Part shown: piece after piece, positions 9,599 to 19,209 of the stretch
Layout: each line of letters opens with the position of its first letter
Numbering within the stretch: position 1 is the first letter of the stretch
Source: an uncultured Thiothrix sp.
GTDB lineage: Bacteria > Pseudomonadota > Gammaproteobacteria > Poriferisulfidales > GCA-002705445
Length of the DNA: 64,000 nt
Direction: 5' to 3'
Assembly: GCA_902595225.1 (NCBI GenBank)
Contig: CACJPG010000001.1
Location: 213,161-277,160, forward strand
Position numbers and translations under genes: made by a program
Notes under the pieces: generated by a model
Database searches by the model: none
What the model saw: only the letters and a program-made list of their open reading frames with translations
What the model was told of the DNA's origin: nothing

Positions 9599-11092
9599 TT
9601 ACTTTCCCTCAAACATTGGTGCTCTCGCTGTCATGATTAAGCTTCCTGCAAGTTCTTCTGTCATATTTTTTATAGGCATTAATTCGTCTATTGACTGATC
9701 TGCTAGATCATCAATTGTTATTATTCCTCTGCATGCAAGCTCAAACGCAATATCATTAGTCATTCCTTCCATTTCAAGTAATGCTTTGGATGGCTCTGCG
9801 TCCATATCTAAAGACTCAGGGTTGATTGCTTGTTTCAATAAATAATCTCTGGCTTTGTTTCGAATTTCTTCAACTATATTTTCATCAAGCGCTTCAATTT
9901 CTGACATATCTTTAGGTGGCGCATAAGCTATTTCATCGATACTTGAAAAACCTTCTTGAGCAAGTACTAAAGCAACCTTAGGATCTAGCTCTAGATAATT
10001 AACAAAATTTTCGCTAATTGTCTGAGTTTCTACTTCACTTTTTTCATCAACTTGGCCTTCTGTCATAACATTTAAATCCCATCCAGTTAATTGGCTTGCA
10101 AGCTTTACATTTTGCCCACCTCTTCCAATAGCTTGTGACAACTTCTCTTCTTCTACTGCTATATCCATACTCTTAGACTCTTCGTCCATAACAATAGATA
10201 GAACAGCTGCTGGAGACATAGCATTAATTACAAATTGTGCAGGATTTTCGTCCCAAAGAATAATGTCTATTCTCTCGCCAGCAATTTCATTTGAAACAGA
10301 TTGTACTCTTGATCCTCTCATTCCAACACATGCTCCAACAGGATCTAGCCTTGGATCATTGGACTTAACTGCGATTTTTGCTCTAACACCAGGATCTCTT
10401 GCAGCGCTCAAAATTTCAATTAAATCTTGACCTACTTCCGGTACCTCAAGACTGAAAAGCTTAATTAAAAAATCTGGATGAGTCCGAGAAAGAAAAAGTT
10501 GAGGTCCTTTTGTTTCAGCTCTAACATCTTTCAAATAAGCTCTAATTCTATCTCCATTTCGTATTGCTTCTCTTGGGATAAGATCCTCTTTTTCTATAAA
10601 ACCTTCTGTATTGTTACCAAGATCAATTAAAACACCATTATGTTCAACTCTTTTAACAATACCCATGATTAGTTCGCCAACTTTATTTTCGTAAGACTCT
10701 ACAACACGTAATCTCTCAGCCTCTCTTACTTTTTGAACAATCACTTGCTTAGCAGTATGTGCTGCAATTCTTCCAAAAGGAACTGATTCTATTTCCTCTT
10801 CAATAGCATCGCCTATTTCAATTTCGTCATGCTGTTTTGTTGCATAGGCATGAAGTATTTGAGAGTCTGGAGACATAAATTCGGGATCATCATCTGATAA
10901 AACGGTCCACCTTCTGTATGTCTTATAGTTTCCAGTCGCTCTATCAATTGAGACTCGAACATCAACTTCTTTTGAATATTTTTTTCTTGTTGCGGTTGCT
11001 AAAGCAATTTCAATAGCATTAAAAATAATTTCTTTATCAACCCCTTTTTCATTTGAAACCGAGTCTACAACGTTTAAAATTTCTTTACTCAT
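9599..11092 (-). CDS. nusA: Transcription termination/antitermination factor NusA
   Basis: RNA polymerase-binding elongation factor that modulates pausing, intrinsic and Rho termination, and rRNA antitermination. In the 497 aa chain, the N-terminal polymerase-binding domain covers about 1-125. The S1 domain is near 135-200 (GIVKRVEHNGVLIDLG) and is followed by two KH domains, with VGMRGSRVQSV in the first and AIGRGGQNVKLA in the second. Two acidic C-terminal repeats (about 360-425 and 435-495) match the alpha-CTD/NusG-binding repeats of gammaproteobacterial NusA. It sits in the rimP-nusA-infB operon. In E. coli this operon is autogenously controlled by NusA; see the attenuator-like leader before rimP. 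Confidence 0.97.
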   Translation of the reverse strand: MSKEILNVVDSVSNEKGVDKEIIFNAIEIALATATRKKYSKEVDVRVSIDRATGNYKTYRRWTVLSDDDPEFMSPDSQILHAYATKQHDEIEIGDAIEEEIESVPFGRIAAHTAKQVIVQKVREAERLRVVESYENKVGELIMGIVKRVEHNGVLIDLGNNTEGFIEKEDLIPREAIRNGDRIRAYLKDVRAETKGPQLFLSRTHPDFLIKLFSLEVPEVGQDLIEILSAARDPGVRAKIAVKSNDPRLDPVGACVGMRGSRVQSVSNEIAGERIDIILWDENPAQFVINAMSPAAVLSIVMDEESKSMDIAVEEEKLSQAIGRGGQNVKLASQLTGWDLNVMTEGQVDEKSEVETQTISENFVNYLELDPKVALVLAQEGFSSIDEIAYAPPKDMSEIEALDENIVEEIRNKARDYLLKQAINPESLDMDAEPSKALLEMEGMTNDIAFELACRGIITIDDLADQSIDELMPIKNMTEELAGSLIMTARAPMFEGK

Positions 11093-11107
11093 TTTAATCT
11101 CTCCAGA

Positions 11108-11548
11108 TTACGTGTTTAGCCTAGCGCTATCTATTGAATCATATTTAATTTCAAATAATTCTTTATTTACATCAATTAATATATGATCTTTTTGAACTTC
11201 TTTTATAATTCCTTTAAAATTTTTCCTATTGTTTACTAACCACTTAAGTTTAATCTTTATTTTTTCATTTTTGTATTTCTTAAAATGGTCTTTTGTCATA
11301 AGTATTCTGTCAAGGCCTGGGGACGAAACCTCTAGTATATAGTCACTATCAAATATTTTCTTTGTATCTAAAAGTAACGTGGTTTGTTTACTAACCTTTT
11401 CACAATCGTCAATTTTAATACCATCTTCTTTATCGATGTATAAAGTAAGCTTAATAGAATTATGCTGTTGAGAAATATTTAATCCCCAGAAGTCATACTG
11501 CATCGATGAAACTAAATTTCGTAATAATTCGCTAACCTTTTCCTTCAA
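11108..11548 (-). CDS. rimP: Ribosome maturation factor RimP (TTG start proposed)
   Basis: RimP binds the 30S subunit early in assembly. The product has the RimP features SMQYDFWGLNI, LTLYIDKEDG, the signature YILEVSSPGLDRIL and a C-terminal SH3-like part (KFKGII...ILIDV). An in-frame extension reaches 11656, but those residues are not RimP-like and would span a terminator hairpin. A TTG at 11546-11548 has AGGA seven nt upstream and gives 146 aa beginning (M)KEKVSELLRNLV, the normal RimP length. No ATG is available there. It ends 15 nt before nusA. Confidence 0.88.
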   Translation of the reverse strand: MKEKVSELLRNLVSSMQYDFWGLNISQQHNSIKLTLYIDKEDGIKIDDCEKVSKQTTLLLDTKKIFDSDYILEVSSPGLDRILMTKDHFKKYKNEKIKIKLKWLVNNRKNFKGIIKEVQKDHILIDVNKELFEIKYDSIDSARLNT

Positions 11549-11598
11549 ACTGATTTTCCTATAAAAATTTACATAAAAACTTAATAACTCCCTGTACG

Positions 11599-11647
11599 AA
11601 AAAAACCCCATTAAGGGGTCTTTTTTAACAACCCTAAAAATAGGGTT
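11599..11647 (-). promoter_or_regulatory. Attenuator-like leader of the rimP-nusA-infB operon
   Basis: On the minus strand the leader carries four complementary G/C blocks in an AT-rich context. Segment 1 AACCCTA pairs with segment 2 TAGGGTT (11630-11647). Segment 3 GACCCC pairs with segment 4 GGGGTT (11599-11626), flanked by an A-run and a run of seven T's, which is an intrinsic terminator. Segment 2 can instead pair with segment 3, which would prevent the terminator. This mutually exclusive design is what an attenuator looks like. The hairpin is the only strong intrinsic terminator I see in the window and it stands before a gene, not after one. Confidence 0.65.
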
Positions 11648-11673
11648 AAACAACAAGAAATATAATGTTATTA

Positions 11674-11702
11674 AGTATATTTTGGAAAGTCTAAAACATC
11701 AA
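11674..11702 (-). promoter_or_regulatory. Probable sigma-70 promoter of the rimP operon
   Basis: Minus strand: -35 TTGATG, 17 bp, -10 TATACT. Transcription would start near 11667, about 120 nt before the rimP TTG, giving a leader that contains the attenuator-like hairpins. Between this promoter and the tRNA (11703-11778) I see nothing else. Confidence 0.6.
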
Positions 11703-11778
11703 CTTTTTTTAAAAATTTTAATGAAAATCAACTACTTTTAACACTAACTTACTGGCAAACAGTAGAGTGAGCAAAAGA

Positions 11779-11855
<77 letters not shown>

Positions 11856-11865
11856 CTTTTAATGG

Positions 11866-11894
11866 ATTTTACGCAGAGAAACATTAATTATCAA
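11866..11894 (-). promoter_or_regulatory. Probable sigma-70 promoter of tRNA-fMet
   Basis: Minus strand: -35 TTGATA, exactly 17 bp, -10 TAAAAT, ending 10 bp before the tRNA 5' end. The -35 box contains the TGA stop codon of nuoN (11891-11893). Confidence 0.65.
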
Positions 11895-13324
11895 GCTAGT
11901 ATCGAGAAAAGATAATTGAATGCAAATTCAGGAAATAAGAAGATAGCTATTATTGAGAACGGAATGATTGATAAAACTGCAAGGTAATATATACCATTAA
12001 CTTTAATTAAGCTGTTAAAACCCGTTTCAAAAAACATAAACCATATAACTCTCAAATAGTAATATAGACCAATGACTGTAAATAGAACTACAATTACAGC
12101 AATAATTATCATATTTTGATTAACTAGAGCATCTAGAACGAGATATTTAGCATAAAAACCAATTGTTAGCGGTATGCCGGCTGTGGACAAAAGAGTAATC
12201 ATAAATAATATAGAAACTAATCCGGACTTTGAAGACAAACCTTTAAAATCTTTTATATATACCAGATCAAACTTATTAGATGATATAAATGTAATAATTG
12301 AAATTGCTGATACTGTAGTTATCGTATACGTAATAACATAAAAAGCAGCAACAGAAAAATTAAAATCAATCGACGTGAAAATTGCTAAAAATATAAAACC
12401 TGAATTTGCCACGCCTGAATATGCAAGCATCCTCATTATCTTTTTTTGTGCCAAAGCATACATATTTCCAATAAATATAGAAAAAATACCAAGATAAAGA
12501 ATAAATTTTGAAAAATTATCTTCAAAAAGAATTTGGTTATCATTTAAAAAACGATATGCAAAAACAAAAAATGCTATTTTAGGTATAGACGCAATAAAAT
12601 TTGTAATTGGTAATGGCGCTCCCTCATACACATCGGGTAGCCACATATGAAAAGGAGCAACTGCAAATTTAAAAGCTACGCCGATAAAAATAAGAATATA
12701 TGAAAATAGATATAGGTTAGATATTTCATTTGATAATAGATATGTTGAGATTTCGTTAATTACTAAAGAATTTGTAATTCCATATAAATAAGAGAATCCA
12801 AATAATATTAATGCTGAAGCAATAATGCTTAAAACAAAATATTTGATTGCTGCTTCTCCTGAAATTAGGCTTGTCCTATTCAGAGCAATTAATGAATATA
12901 AGCTTAACGATGAAAGCTCAATACCTAAGAAGAGAACAATCAGATTATTGGAAGATATTATAATCAAACAACCAATAAGAGCAAAAATAAGAAGCGAGTA
13001 AAATTCCCCAGATATTAAATTTTTATTTTTTAAATATTTCTGAGAAACTATTATTTGTATTAAAAAAATTCCATAACACAGAATTTTAAAAAATTCTGTT
13101 GCATTGTCTTTTATTAATGATGTGTTGAACATGAAAACAGTTTCTTCTGTATAACCCCAAAAACATAAAAATAGAGCAATCAGTGTGCTGCCGATTGTCA
13201 AACTTACAACGTATTTTTTTAATGGGTTAGTTATGCCAATTAAAAGAACTACCATTGCCATAGAAAATAGAAATATTTCGGGAATAAAATTAGATAAACT
13301 AAGAAATGCGTTATTAAATGTCAT
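11891..13324 (-). CDS. nuoN: NADH-quinone oxidoreductase subunit N
   Basis: One of three antiporter-like proton-pumping subunits of complex I in the inner membrane. In the 477 aa chain with about 14 membrane helices, the conserved glutamate of helix 5 lies in LFLGIELSSLSLYSLIAL, and the lysine-bearing broken helix is in FKFAVAPFHMWLPDVYEGAP. Last gene of the nuo operon; its ATG overlaps the nuoM stop by 4 nt. Its TGA is part of the -35 box of the following tRNA-fMet promoter. Confidence 0.97.
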   Translation of the reverse strand: MTFNNAFLSLSNFIPEIFLFSMAMVVLLIGITNPLKKYVVSLTIGSTLIALFLCFWGYTEETVFMFNTSLIKDNATEFFKILCYGIFLIQIIVSQKYLKNKNLISGEFYSLLIFALIGCLIIISSNNLIVLFLGIELSSLSLYSLIALNRTSLISGEAAIKYFVLSIIASALILFGFSYLYGITNSLVINEISTYLLSNEISNLYLFSYILIFIGVAFKFAVAPFHMWLPDVYEGAPLPITNFIASIPKIAFFVFAYRFLNDNQILFEDNFSKFILYLGIFSIFIGNMYALAQKKIMRMLAYSGVANSGFIFLAIFTSIDFNFSVAAFYVITYTITTVSAISIITFISSNKFDLVYIKDFKGLSSKSGLVSILFMITLLSTAGIPLTIGFYAKYLVLDALVNQNMIIIAVIVVLFTVIGLYYYLRVIWFMFFETGFNSLIKVNGIYYLAVLSIIPFSIIAIFLFPEFAFNYLFSILA

Positions 13325-14820
13325 ATTTTTATAATAATGTTATTAGTTATATTTTGTAATGTCATATTCATATATGACATTAAGTAGTCTGGGTAGATGC
13401 CAAGAATTAATATAATTAAAGCAAGAACGAAAAGTATTGTTTTCTCTAAAAAATTAGCATCTATACTATTCTCTAAGCCAGCTTTTAATTCTCCATATAT
13501 CACCCTTTTTACAAGCCATAAAGAGTAAACTGCAGAAATAATTAATGTTGAAGATGCAAGAAAAGCATAAATAAAACTAGTTTTAAAAGATGCGAGGATT
13601 ATTAGAAGCTCACCAACAAAACTTGAGGTGCCTGGTAAACCACAGTTTGCTAATGCAAAAAAGACAAAAAACCAACTGTAAACAGGCATCTGATTTAATA
13701 AACCACTTAAATCAGAAATTTTCTTTGTTTTGTATCTGTCATATATTGAGCCAACACAAATAAATAATGCTGCAGAAACAAAACCATGAGAAATAATTTG
13801 ATACATGCTTCCTGATAAGCTCACGACAATATCGCTATTGGTATTCGTATTATCAAATAATTTAAAAATTAAAAAGAAACCAAGTGTCACAAAGCCCATA
13901 TGGGAGATTGAAGAATAAGCTATTAATTTTTTCATATCATCTTGAGTAATTGCAACAAGCCCAACATAGACTATTGCGATTAAGGATAAAATAATAAAAA
14001 ATATATCTAGGGAAGACGCACCAAGTGGCACAACTGGCAAAACATATCTAATAAATCCATAAGCGCCTACCTTCAAAAGGATTGCAGCTAAAACAACAGA
14101 CCCTGATGTGGGAGCTTCGACATGAGCGTCTGGAAGCCATGTATGAAATGGAAACATTGGAATCTTTATTGCAAAAGCTATAGCCATTGCAATAAATAGC
14201 CACTCTTGCTCAACAATCGAGAAGCTCGTATCATAAAAAGATAAAACGCTGAATGATGATATAGATGAATTTATATATAGAAAAGCTATTAATAAAAGTA
14301 TTGAGCCCAAAAAAGTATAAACAAAAAATTTAATTGATGCATAAATTCTATTAACTCCACCCCAAATACCAATTATTAGAAACATAGGTATAAGCAGAGC
14401 TTCAAAGAAAATATAAAATAATATTGCATCTAATGCTGAGAAGACTCCTATAGTGAGACCATTTGCTAAAAGAAAACTAGAATAATATTGATTCCTTTTC
14501 TTAAGATTTAAGGTTGAGTTATATAGTGAAACTAATAAAAAAATAATTGTGTTAAGAAAAATTAAGAGTACAGATATAGCATCAACACCTAAAAAATAGT
14601 AAATGTTAAGTGATGGAATCCAATCTATATTTTCGACAAATTGAAAATTTGATGAGTTTTGATCATAATTATTAAGAAGTAAAATTGATAGGATAAAAAC
14701 AATTAAATTTATAGAAATATTAAAAATATTTAAAATTTTGTCATCTTTTTTATAAAACAAAATAAATAAGCCTGCTATTATCGGCAACCATATTAATAAA
14801 GATAATATATTATTTATCAT
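13321..14820 (-). CDS. nuoM: NADH-quinone oxidoreductase subunit M
   Basis: Proton-pumping membrane subunit of complex I, related to Mrp antiporters. In the 499 aa chain with about 14 helices, the helix-5 glutamate is in FYIFFEALLIPMFLIIG. The conserved pumping-helix block IKIPMFPFHTWLPDAHVEAPT and DDMKKLIAYSSISHMG are present. It overlaps nuoL by 4 nt at its start and nuoN by 4 nt at its end, so the three antiporter-like subunits are translationally coupled. Confidence 0.98.
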   Translation of the reverse strand: MINNILSLLIWLPIIAGLFILFYKKDDKILNIFNISINLIVFILSILLLNNYDQNSSNFQFVENIDWIPSLNIYYFLGVDAISVLLIFLNTIIFLLVSLYNSTLNLKKRNQYYSSFLLANGLTIGVFSALDAILFYIFFEALLIPMFLIIGIWGGVNRIYASIKFFVYTFLGSILLLIAFLYINSSISSFSVLSFYDTSFSIVEQEWLFIAMAIAFAIKIPMFPFHTWLPDAHVEAPTSGSVVLAAILLKVGAYGFIRYVLPVVPLGASSLDIFFIILSLIAIVYVGLVAITQDDMKKLIAYSSISHMGFVTLGFFLIFKLFDNTNTNSDIVVSLSGSMYQIISHGFVSAALFICVGSIYDRYKTKKISDLSGLLNQMPVYSWFFVFFALANCGLPGTSSFVGELLIILASFKTSFIYAFLASSTLIISAVYSLWLVKRVIYGELKAGLENSIDANFLEKTILFVLALIILILGIYPDYLMSYMNMTLQNITNNIIIKI

Positions 14821-16724
14821 AATACCCTCGCTAGTATAATTCCGAAAATTACAACGAGTGAAAATACTATTAGAAAGGCATAGTGGTACAAATAACCGCT
14901 ACTAATACTTCTAAAAAAACTAGAAAGCCTATTTATTCTTCTTGGCAATCCATTTACTACAAAACTATCAATGATTTTAATATCAAATTTTGTTGCGGCA
15001 TGATAAGAAATGGACTTCATAAGATCAGAGCAGCTTAAAAAGAATTCATCAAATTTGTATTTTGTTTTTATAAAATTTGAAATCATTACTAAAAACTTGC
15101 TTGATAATAAAGAAATTTTCTTATTATCAAGATAAAGATATTTTGCGATTAAAAAACCTATGATCAGAGTAACTGATGCTGGCGATAAAATTCCATGAGT
15201 GATAAAAGGAATCAAGCCTTCGTAATGTATATCTTTTATACCAAACATAAAGATAGGTAAATCAACAAATATTTTAATAGCAAAGCCTGAAACTAAAGAC
15301 AAAAATGATAATATTATTAAGGGCGTTAAAATAACATAAGATTCTTCATGAATTTTGTTTAAATCACCACCTCTATAATTCCCATAAAATACTATAAAAA
15401 TAAGTCTCAAAGAATAAACTGTTGTAACTAACGCTCCCAATAAGAGAAGCGAATATGCAAAAAACGATATATTTGTATTTTCATATAACATAACTTCCAA
15501 AATAAGATCTTTTGAAAAGAAACCTGACGTAAAGGGAAATCCAATTATGCATAGCGTTCCAATTAAAAAACAATAAAAAGTAATTGGTAACTTTTCTCTA
15601 AGACCACCCATTTTAGTTATATCTTGTTTATGATGTAGAGACATTATTACAGAGCCAGCACATAAAAATAATAATGCCTTAAAAAACGCATGTGTGTACA
15701 AATGAAAAAAAGATACTGTGTATGCATTTATTCCTAAAGCAGCGACCATATAACCAAGCTGAGATATTGTCGAGTATGCTATGACTTTTTTTATATCATT
15801 TTCAAAAATTGCGATAACTCCAATAAATAGTGCTGTTAGAGCTCCAATAATCAAAATAAAATCTGTTGTAACATCTGCAAAGTTATATATTGGCGAAAGC
15901 CTTGCGACCATAAATATTCCAGCTGTAACCATTGTTGCAGCATGAATAAGAGCTGATATTGGCGTTGGGCCCTCCATGGAGTCCGGAAGCCAAACATGCA
16001 AAGGAATTTGGGCTGACTTAGCCATCGCACCAATAAAAAGAAAGAAACAGGCAATATCTAGATAGCTAAATCCATAAATGTAATCCAGTTTATCAATATC
16101 GAATGCTTCAAGATTTAAAAAAATAGTTTTGTAATCGAATGAATCTAATAAAGTAAATACCATAATTATTCCTATGATAAAGAACATGTCTCCAATTCTG
16201 TTTATTAAAAAAGCTTTTAGATTAGCTTTTATTGCAGACTCTTTTTTATAAAAAAATCCGATCAATAGGTACGAGACTAATCCAACGCCTTCCCACCCAA
16301 TAAATAACTGAATTAGATTATTCGAAATAACGAGTAAGATCATTGAAAAGGTAAATAAACCTATATACGAGAAAAATCTTTTAAAATCCTTTTCGTCTCT
16401 CATATATCCAATGCTATAAACGTGTACTAAAAAAGAAATAAGTAAAACAACAACTGTCATCATAGCCGAAAGCTTATCAATCAAGAAGCCCATACCAATG
16501 CTTAAACTATCGATTGATATCCATTGATAAAAATCATCGTAAAGGATATTTGATTCTTCAGAAAAAATATTAAAACAAATAAACAATGATAAAATTAGTG
16601 ATACAAAAACTAAAGAAGAACTAATTATTCCTGCATGTACATTGCTCAGCCTTTTAGATAGTAGCCCAGTTGTTACTGAGCTAATAAGCAATAAAATTGG
16701 AATGTACATTATAAGTTTTTCCAT
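14817..16724 (-). CDS. nuoL: NADH-quinone oxidoreductase subunit L
   Basis: The distal proton-pumping subunit of complex I, with the long lateral helix that spans the membrane arm. In the 635 aa chain the motif LFIGWEGVGLVSYLLIG holds the helix-5 glutamate. KSAQIPLHVWLPDSMEGPTPISALIHAATMV and FENDIKKVIAYSTISQLG are the family blocks. The extra C-terminal segment (about 500-635) is the lateral helix and its terminal anchor. It follows nuoK by 4 nt. Confidence 0.98.
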   Translation of the reverse strand: MEKLIMYIPILLLISSVTTGLLSKRLSNVHAGIISSSLVFVSLILSLFICFNIFSEESNILYDDFYQWISIDSLSIGMGFLIDKLSAMMTVVVLLISFLVHVYSIGYMRDEKDFKRFFSYIGLFTFSMILLVISNNLIQLFIGWEGVGLVSYLLIGFFYKKESAIKANLKAFLINRIGDMFFIIGIIMVFTLLDSFDYKTIFLNLEAFDIDKLDYIYGFSYLDIACFFLFIGAMAKSAQIPLHVWLPDSMEGPTPISALIHAATMVTAGIFMVARLSPIYNFADVTTDFILIIGALTALFIGVIAIFENDIKKVIAYSTISQLGYMVAALGINAYTVSFFHLYTHAFFKALLFLCAGSVIMSLHHKQDITKMGGLREKLPITFYCFLIGTLCIIGFPFTSGFFSKDLILEVMLYENTNISFFAYSLLLLGALVTTVYSLRLIFIVFYGNYRGGDLNKIHEESYVILTPLIILSFLSLVSGFAIKIFVDLPIFMFGIKDIHYEGLIPFITHGILSPASVTLIIGFLIAKYLYLDNKKISLLSSKFLVMISNFIKTKYKFDEFFLSCSDLMKSISYHAATKFDIKIIDSFVVNGLPRRINRLSSFFRSISSGYLYHYAFLIVFSLVVIFGIILARVL

Positions 16725-16728
16725 AATC

Positions 16729-17034
16729 TTATCCCTTTAATTTATTTATCAAATTAATTTCTAAAGAATTACGAGCTCTAAAAAGAGATACAATTATTGC
16801 TAATCCAATAGCAGACTCAGCTGCTGCAACTGCGAGTATAAAGAAAACAAAAACTTGTCCAGTAATATCATTACTATAATGAGAAAATATTATAAAATTT
16901 GTATTAACAGATAAAAGCATTAGCTCAATAGACATTAATAGTAAAAGAATATTTTTTCTATTAATAAAAATCCCAGCAACACTTATACAGAAAAGCAATG
17001 CGCTAAATACAAGATAATGTGTCATGGTAATCAT
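16729..17034 (-). CDS. nuoK: NADH-quinone oxidoreductase subunit K
   Basis: Small complex I membrane subunit with three helices, part of the proton path between the quinone site and the pumps. 101 aa, the standard length. The essential glutamate of helix 2 is in [14 protein letters not shown] and the second one in [13 protein letters not shown]. The ATG at 17034 overlaps the nuoJ TGA (ATGA). A second ATG three codons later would give 98 aa and cannot be excluded. Confidence 0.97.
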   Translation of the reverse strand: MITMTHYLVFSALLFCISVAGIFINRKNILLLLMSIELMLLSVNTNFIIFSHYSNDITGQVFVFFILAVAAAESAIGLAIIVSLFRARNSLEINLINKLKG

Positions 17035-17615
17035 ATCTCATTATCCTTAATAATTTTTAATCTAGACTTTTTTGTTTCCAATATTTGCTTAGCTGGGTCT
17101 TGTCTAAGAGCTCTCTCTCTATCTGACATGTTAATTGCTATTGCAGCTATAATTGCAACTAACAATATGAATGCTGTTACTTCAAAAGAAAAAATGTGCT
17201 CTGTAAATAATAATAAGCCTATTTCATATGTATTGCTTGTATCTTGGCTCAAATTTTCTACTACAGTATTTTCAAAGTCATGATAGAAAATAACCATGTA
17301 GAGTTCTGCAAACATAATTATCGAGATTACAACAGAAAATATTAGATAAAGTTTTTTACTGACAGTTTTCTGTACTTGGATGTCCAGTAACATAATAACA
17401 AATAAAAATAAAACTAGAACGGCTCCTACGTATACTAAGACTAATACAATTGCCAAAAATTCGGCATTCATCATTAGCCATAATATTGCTGTGTTGAAAA
17501 AAATTAAAACTAAAAGAAGTGCCGCATGAACTGTGTTATTTACTGCTATTAAAGCAATCGAGGATAAGATAACTACAGATGTCACCAAATAAAATAAAAT
17601 TGAAATAATATCCAT
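17031..17615 (-). CDS. nuoJ: NADH-quinone oxidoreductase subunit J
   Basis: Complex I membrane subunit with five predicted helices. Its helix 3 takes part in the conformational coupling near the quinone cavity. The 194 aa chain includes the conserved block [24 protein letters not shown]. The C-terminal tail after the last helix (about residue 165 on) is cytoplasmic and charged. It starts 5 nt after nuoI and overlaps nuoK by 4 nt. Confidence 0.96.
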   Translation of the reverse strand: MDIISILFYLVTSVVILSSIALIAVNNTVHAALLLVLIFFNTAILWLMMNAEFLAIVLVLVYVGAVLVLFLFVIMLLDIQVQKTVSKKLYLIFSVVISIIMFAELYMVIFYHDFENTVVENLSQDTSNTYEIGLLLFTEHIFSFEVTAFILLVAIIAAIAINMSDRERALRQDPAKQILETKKSRLKIIKDNEI

Positions 17616-17620
17616 AGTTA

Positions 17621-18103
17621 TTAATTTCTCTGGGCTTTCGCAGCTTGATCGGATGAAATTTCCTCTTCATACCTTTCGCCGATTTTTAACAAATCTCCTT
17701 TTTGTAAAATATTTTCGCCTCTTTCTTCAAAATGATACTCAAATACCCTAGTTTCTACAATTGCATCAACAGGACATGCTTCCTCGCAAAATCCACAAAA
17801 GATACATTTGAATAAATCAATGTCATACTTAGTGGTTCTTCTAGTACCATCATTTCTTTCCTCGGTATCAATACTAATTGCAAGCGCTGGGCAAACCGCT
17901 TCGCATAATTTACAACCAATACACCTCTCTTCTCCACTAGGATATCTTCTTAAAGCATGCAAACCTCTAAATCTAGGGGATTGAGGTGCTTTTTCAAACG
18001 GATAATTAAGAGTGGTTTTCTTTTTAAACATATTTTTTAGCGTTACTTTCATGCCAAGAAGTAATTCATAAAGAAAAAAGCTTTTAATATATTTCTTAAT
18101 CAT
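17621..18103 (-). CDS. nuoI: NADH-quinone oxidoreductase subunit I (two [4Fe-4S])
   Basis: Carries clusters N6a and N6b that pass electrons along the peripheral arm. With the ATG ending at 18103 the protein has 160 aa and two ferredoxin motifs: Cys61, 64, 67, 71 ([12 protein letters not shown]) and Cys100, 103, 106, 110 ([12 protein letters not shown]). The N-terminal amphipathic stretch (1-30) lies on the membrane. A GTG two codons upstream is possible, but the ATG has the better-spaced AGGTG site. The start is about 8 nt behind nuoH. Confidence 0.97.
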   Translation of the reverse strand: MIKKYIKSFFLYELLLGMKVTLKNMFKKKTTLNYPFEKAPQSPRFRGLHALRRYPSGEERCIGCKLCEAVCPALAISIDTEERNDGTRRTTKYDIDLFKCIFCGFCEEACPVDAIVETRVFEYHFEERGENILQKGDLLKIGERYEEEISSDQAAKAQRN

Positions 18104-18111
18104 TTGCACAC

Positions 18112-19209
18112 CTAGTTAAACCAAGGTCCAATTTTATAATAGATAAAAATCATCTCAACAAATATCCATACTAAAGTTAATGGAATTAAAATTTTCCAAC
18201 CCAGTCTCATAATTTGATCATATCTATATCTTGGGAAAGTCGCTCTAAACCATATAAAACAAAACATAAAAAATAATGTTTTTAGAATGAACCAATGAAT
18301 ACCATCATTTATAAAAAAAAGGATTATATTATTAAAAAAATCATTGACCTCAAATACTCCCAGTGAATCTAAAGAAAATGGTGAGAGCCAACCTCCAAAA
18401 AATAAAATTGAAGTGAGAGCTGAAATTAAAATCATATTTGCATATTCAGCAATAAAGAATACTGCAAAACCCATTCCAGAGTATTCCACATGAAATCCCG
18501 CAACTAGCTCTGACTCACCTTCAGCAACATCAAAAGGTGCTCTGTTGGTTTCAGCAACTCCAGCAATAAAGTAAATAATAAATAATGGAAACAAAGGAAC
18601 CCAGAGCCAATTAAATACACCACCCTTTTGTATGTTTATTATTTCTCCAAGATTAAGACTTCCTGAAACCATTATTACCCCAACTAACGCGAAACCCATG
18701 GCTATTTCATAGGCTATAATTAAGGCAGCTGATCTCATTGCCCCCAATAATGCATATTTTGAATTTGAAGCCCATCCTGCGATTATAATTCCGTATATCC
18801 CTAATGAGGTCATAGCTAATATATACAAAAGCCCTGCATTAATATCTGACAAAACAAGGACGCTGTCGAAAGGAACAACTGCCCAAGCTGCAAAAGCAAC
18901 AGTAAATGTAATAATAGGGGCCAATAAAAATAAAAACTTATTCGAATCCGTCGGAATTACAATTTCTTTAAAGAATAATTTAACACCATCAGCAAAAGGT
19001 TGTAATAAACCTTTAGGTCCTACAACGTTTGGGCCAAGTCGTCCTTGCATAGAGGCAATTATTTTTCTTTCAGCGTATGTATAGTAGGCGACTAGAATTA
19101 AAAGAGGAACCATAATCATTCCAATTAAAATTAAAGTATATGGTAAGACGCTTAATTCATAGAAATAAGATGATAAAATATTGAAATAATTTTGGGCAAA
19201 ATCAAACAT
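18112..19209 (-). CDS. nuoH: NADH-quinone oxidoreductase subunit H
   Basis: Complex I membrane subunit with eight predicted helices, forming much of the quinone-binding cavity at the junction of the two arms. In the 365 aa chain (ATG ending at 19209; a TTG two codons earlier is less likely), the family blocks are [17 protein letters not shown] near residue 47 and the acidic loop [24 protein letters not shown]. The start overlaps the end of nuoG by 8 nt. Confidence 0.97.
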   Translation of the reverse strand: MFDFAQNYFNILSSYFYELSVLPYTLILIGMIMVPLLILVAYYTYAERKIIASMQGRLGPNVVGPKGLLQPFADGVKLFFKEIVIPTDSNKFLFLLAPIITFTVAFAAWAVVPFDSVLVLSDINAGLLYILAMTSLGIYGIIIAGWASNSKYALLGAMRSAALIIAYEIAMGFALVGVIMVSGSLNLGEIINIQKGGVFNWLWVPLFPLFIIYFIAGVAETNRAPFDVAEGESELVAGFHVEYSGMGFAVFFIAEYANMILISALTSILFFGGWLSPFSLDSLGVFEVNDFFNNIILFFINDGIHWFILKTLFFMFCFIWFRATFPRYRYDQIMRLGWKILIPLTLVWIFVEMIFIYYKIGPWFN

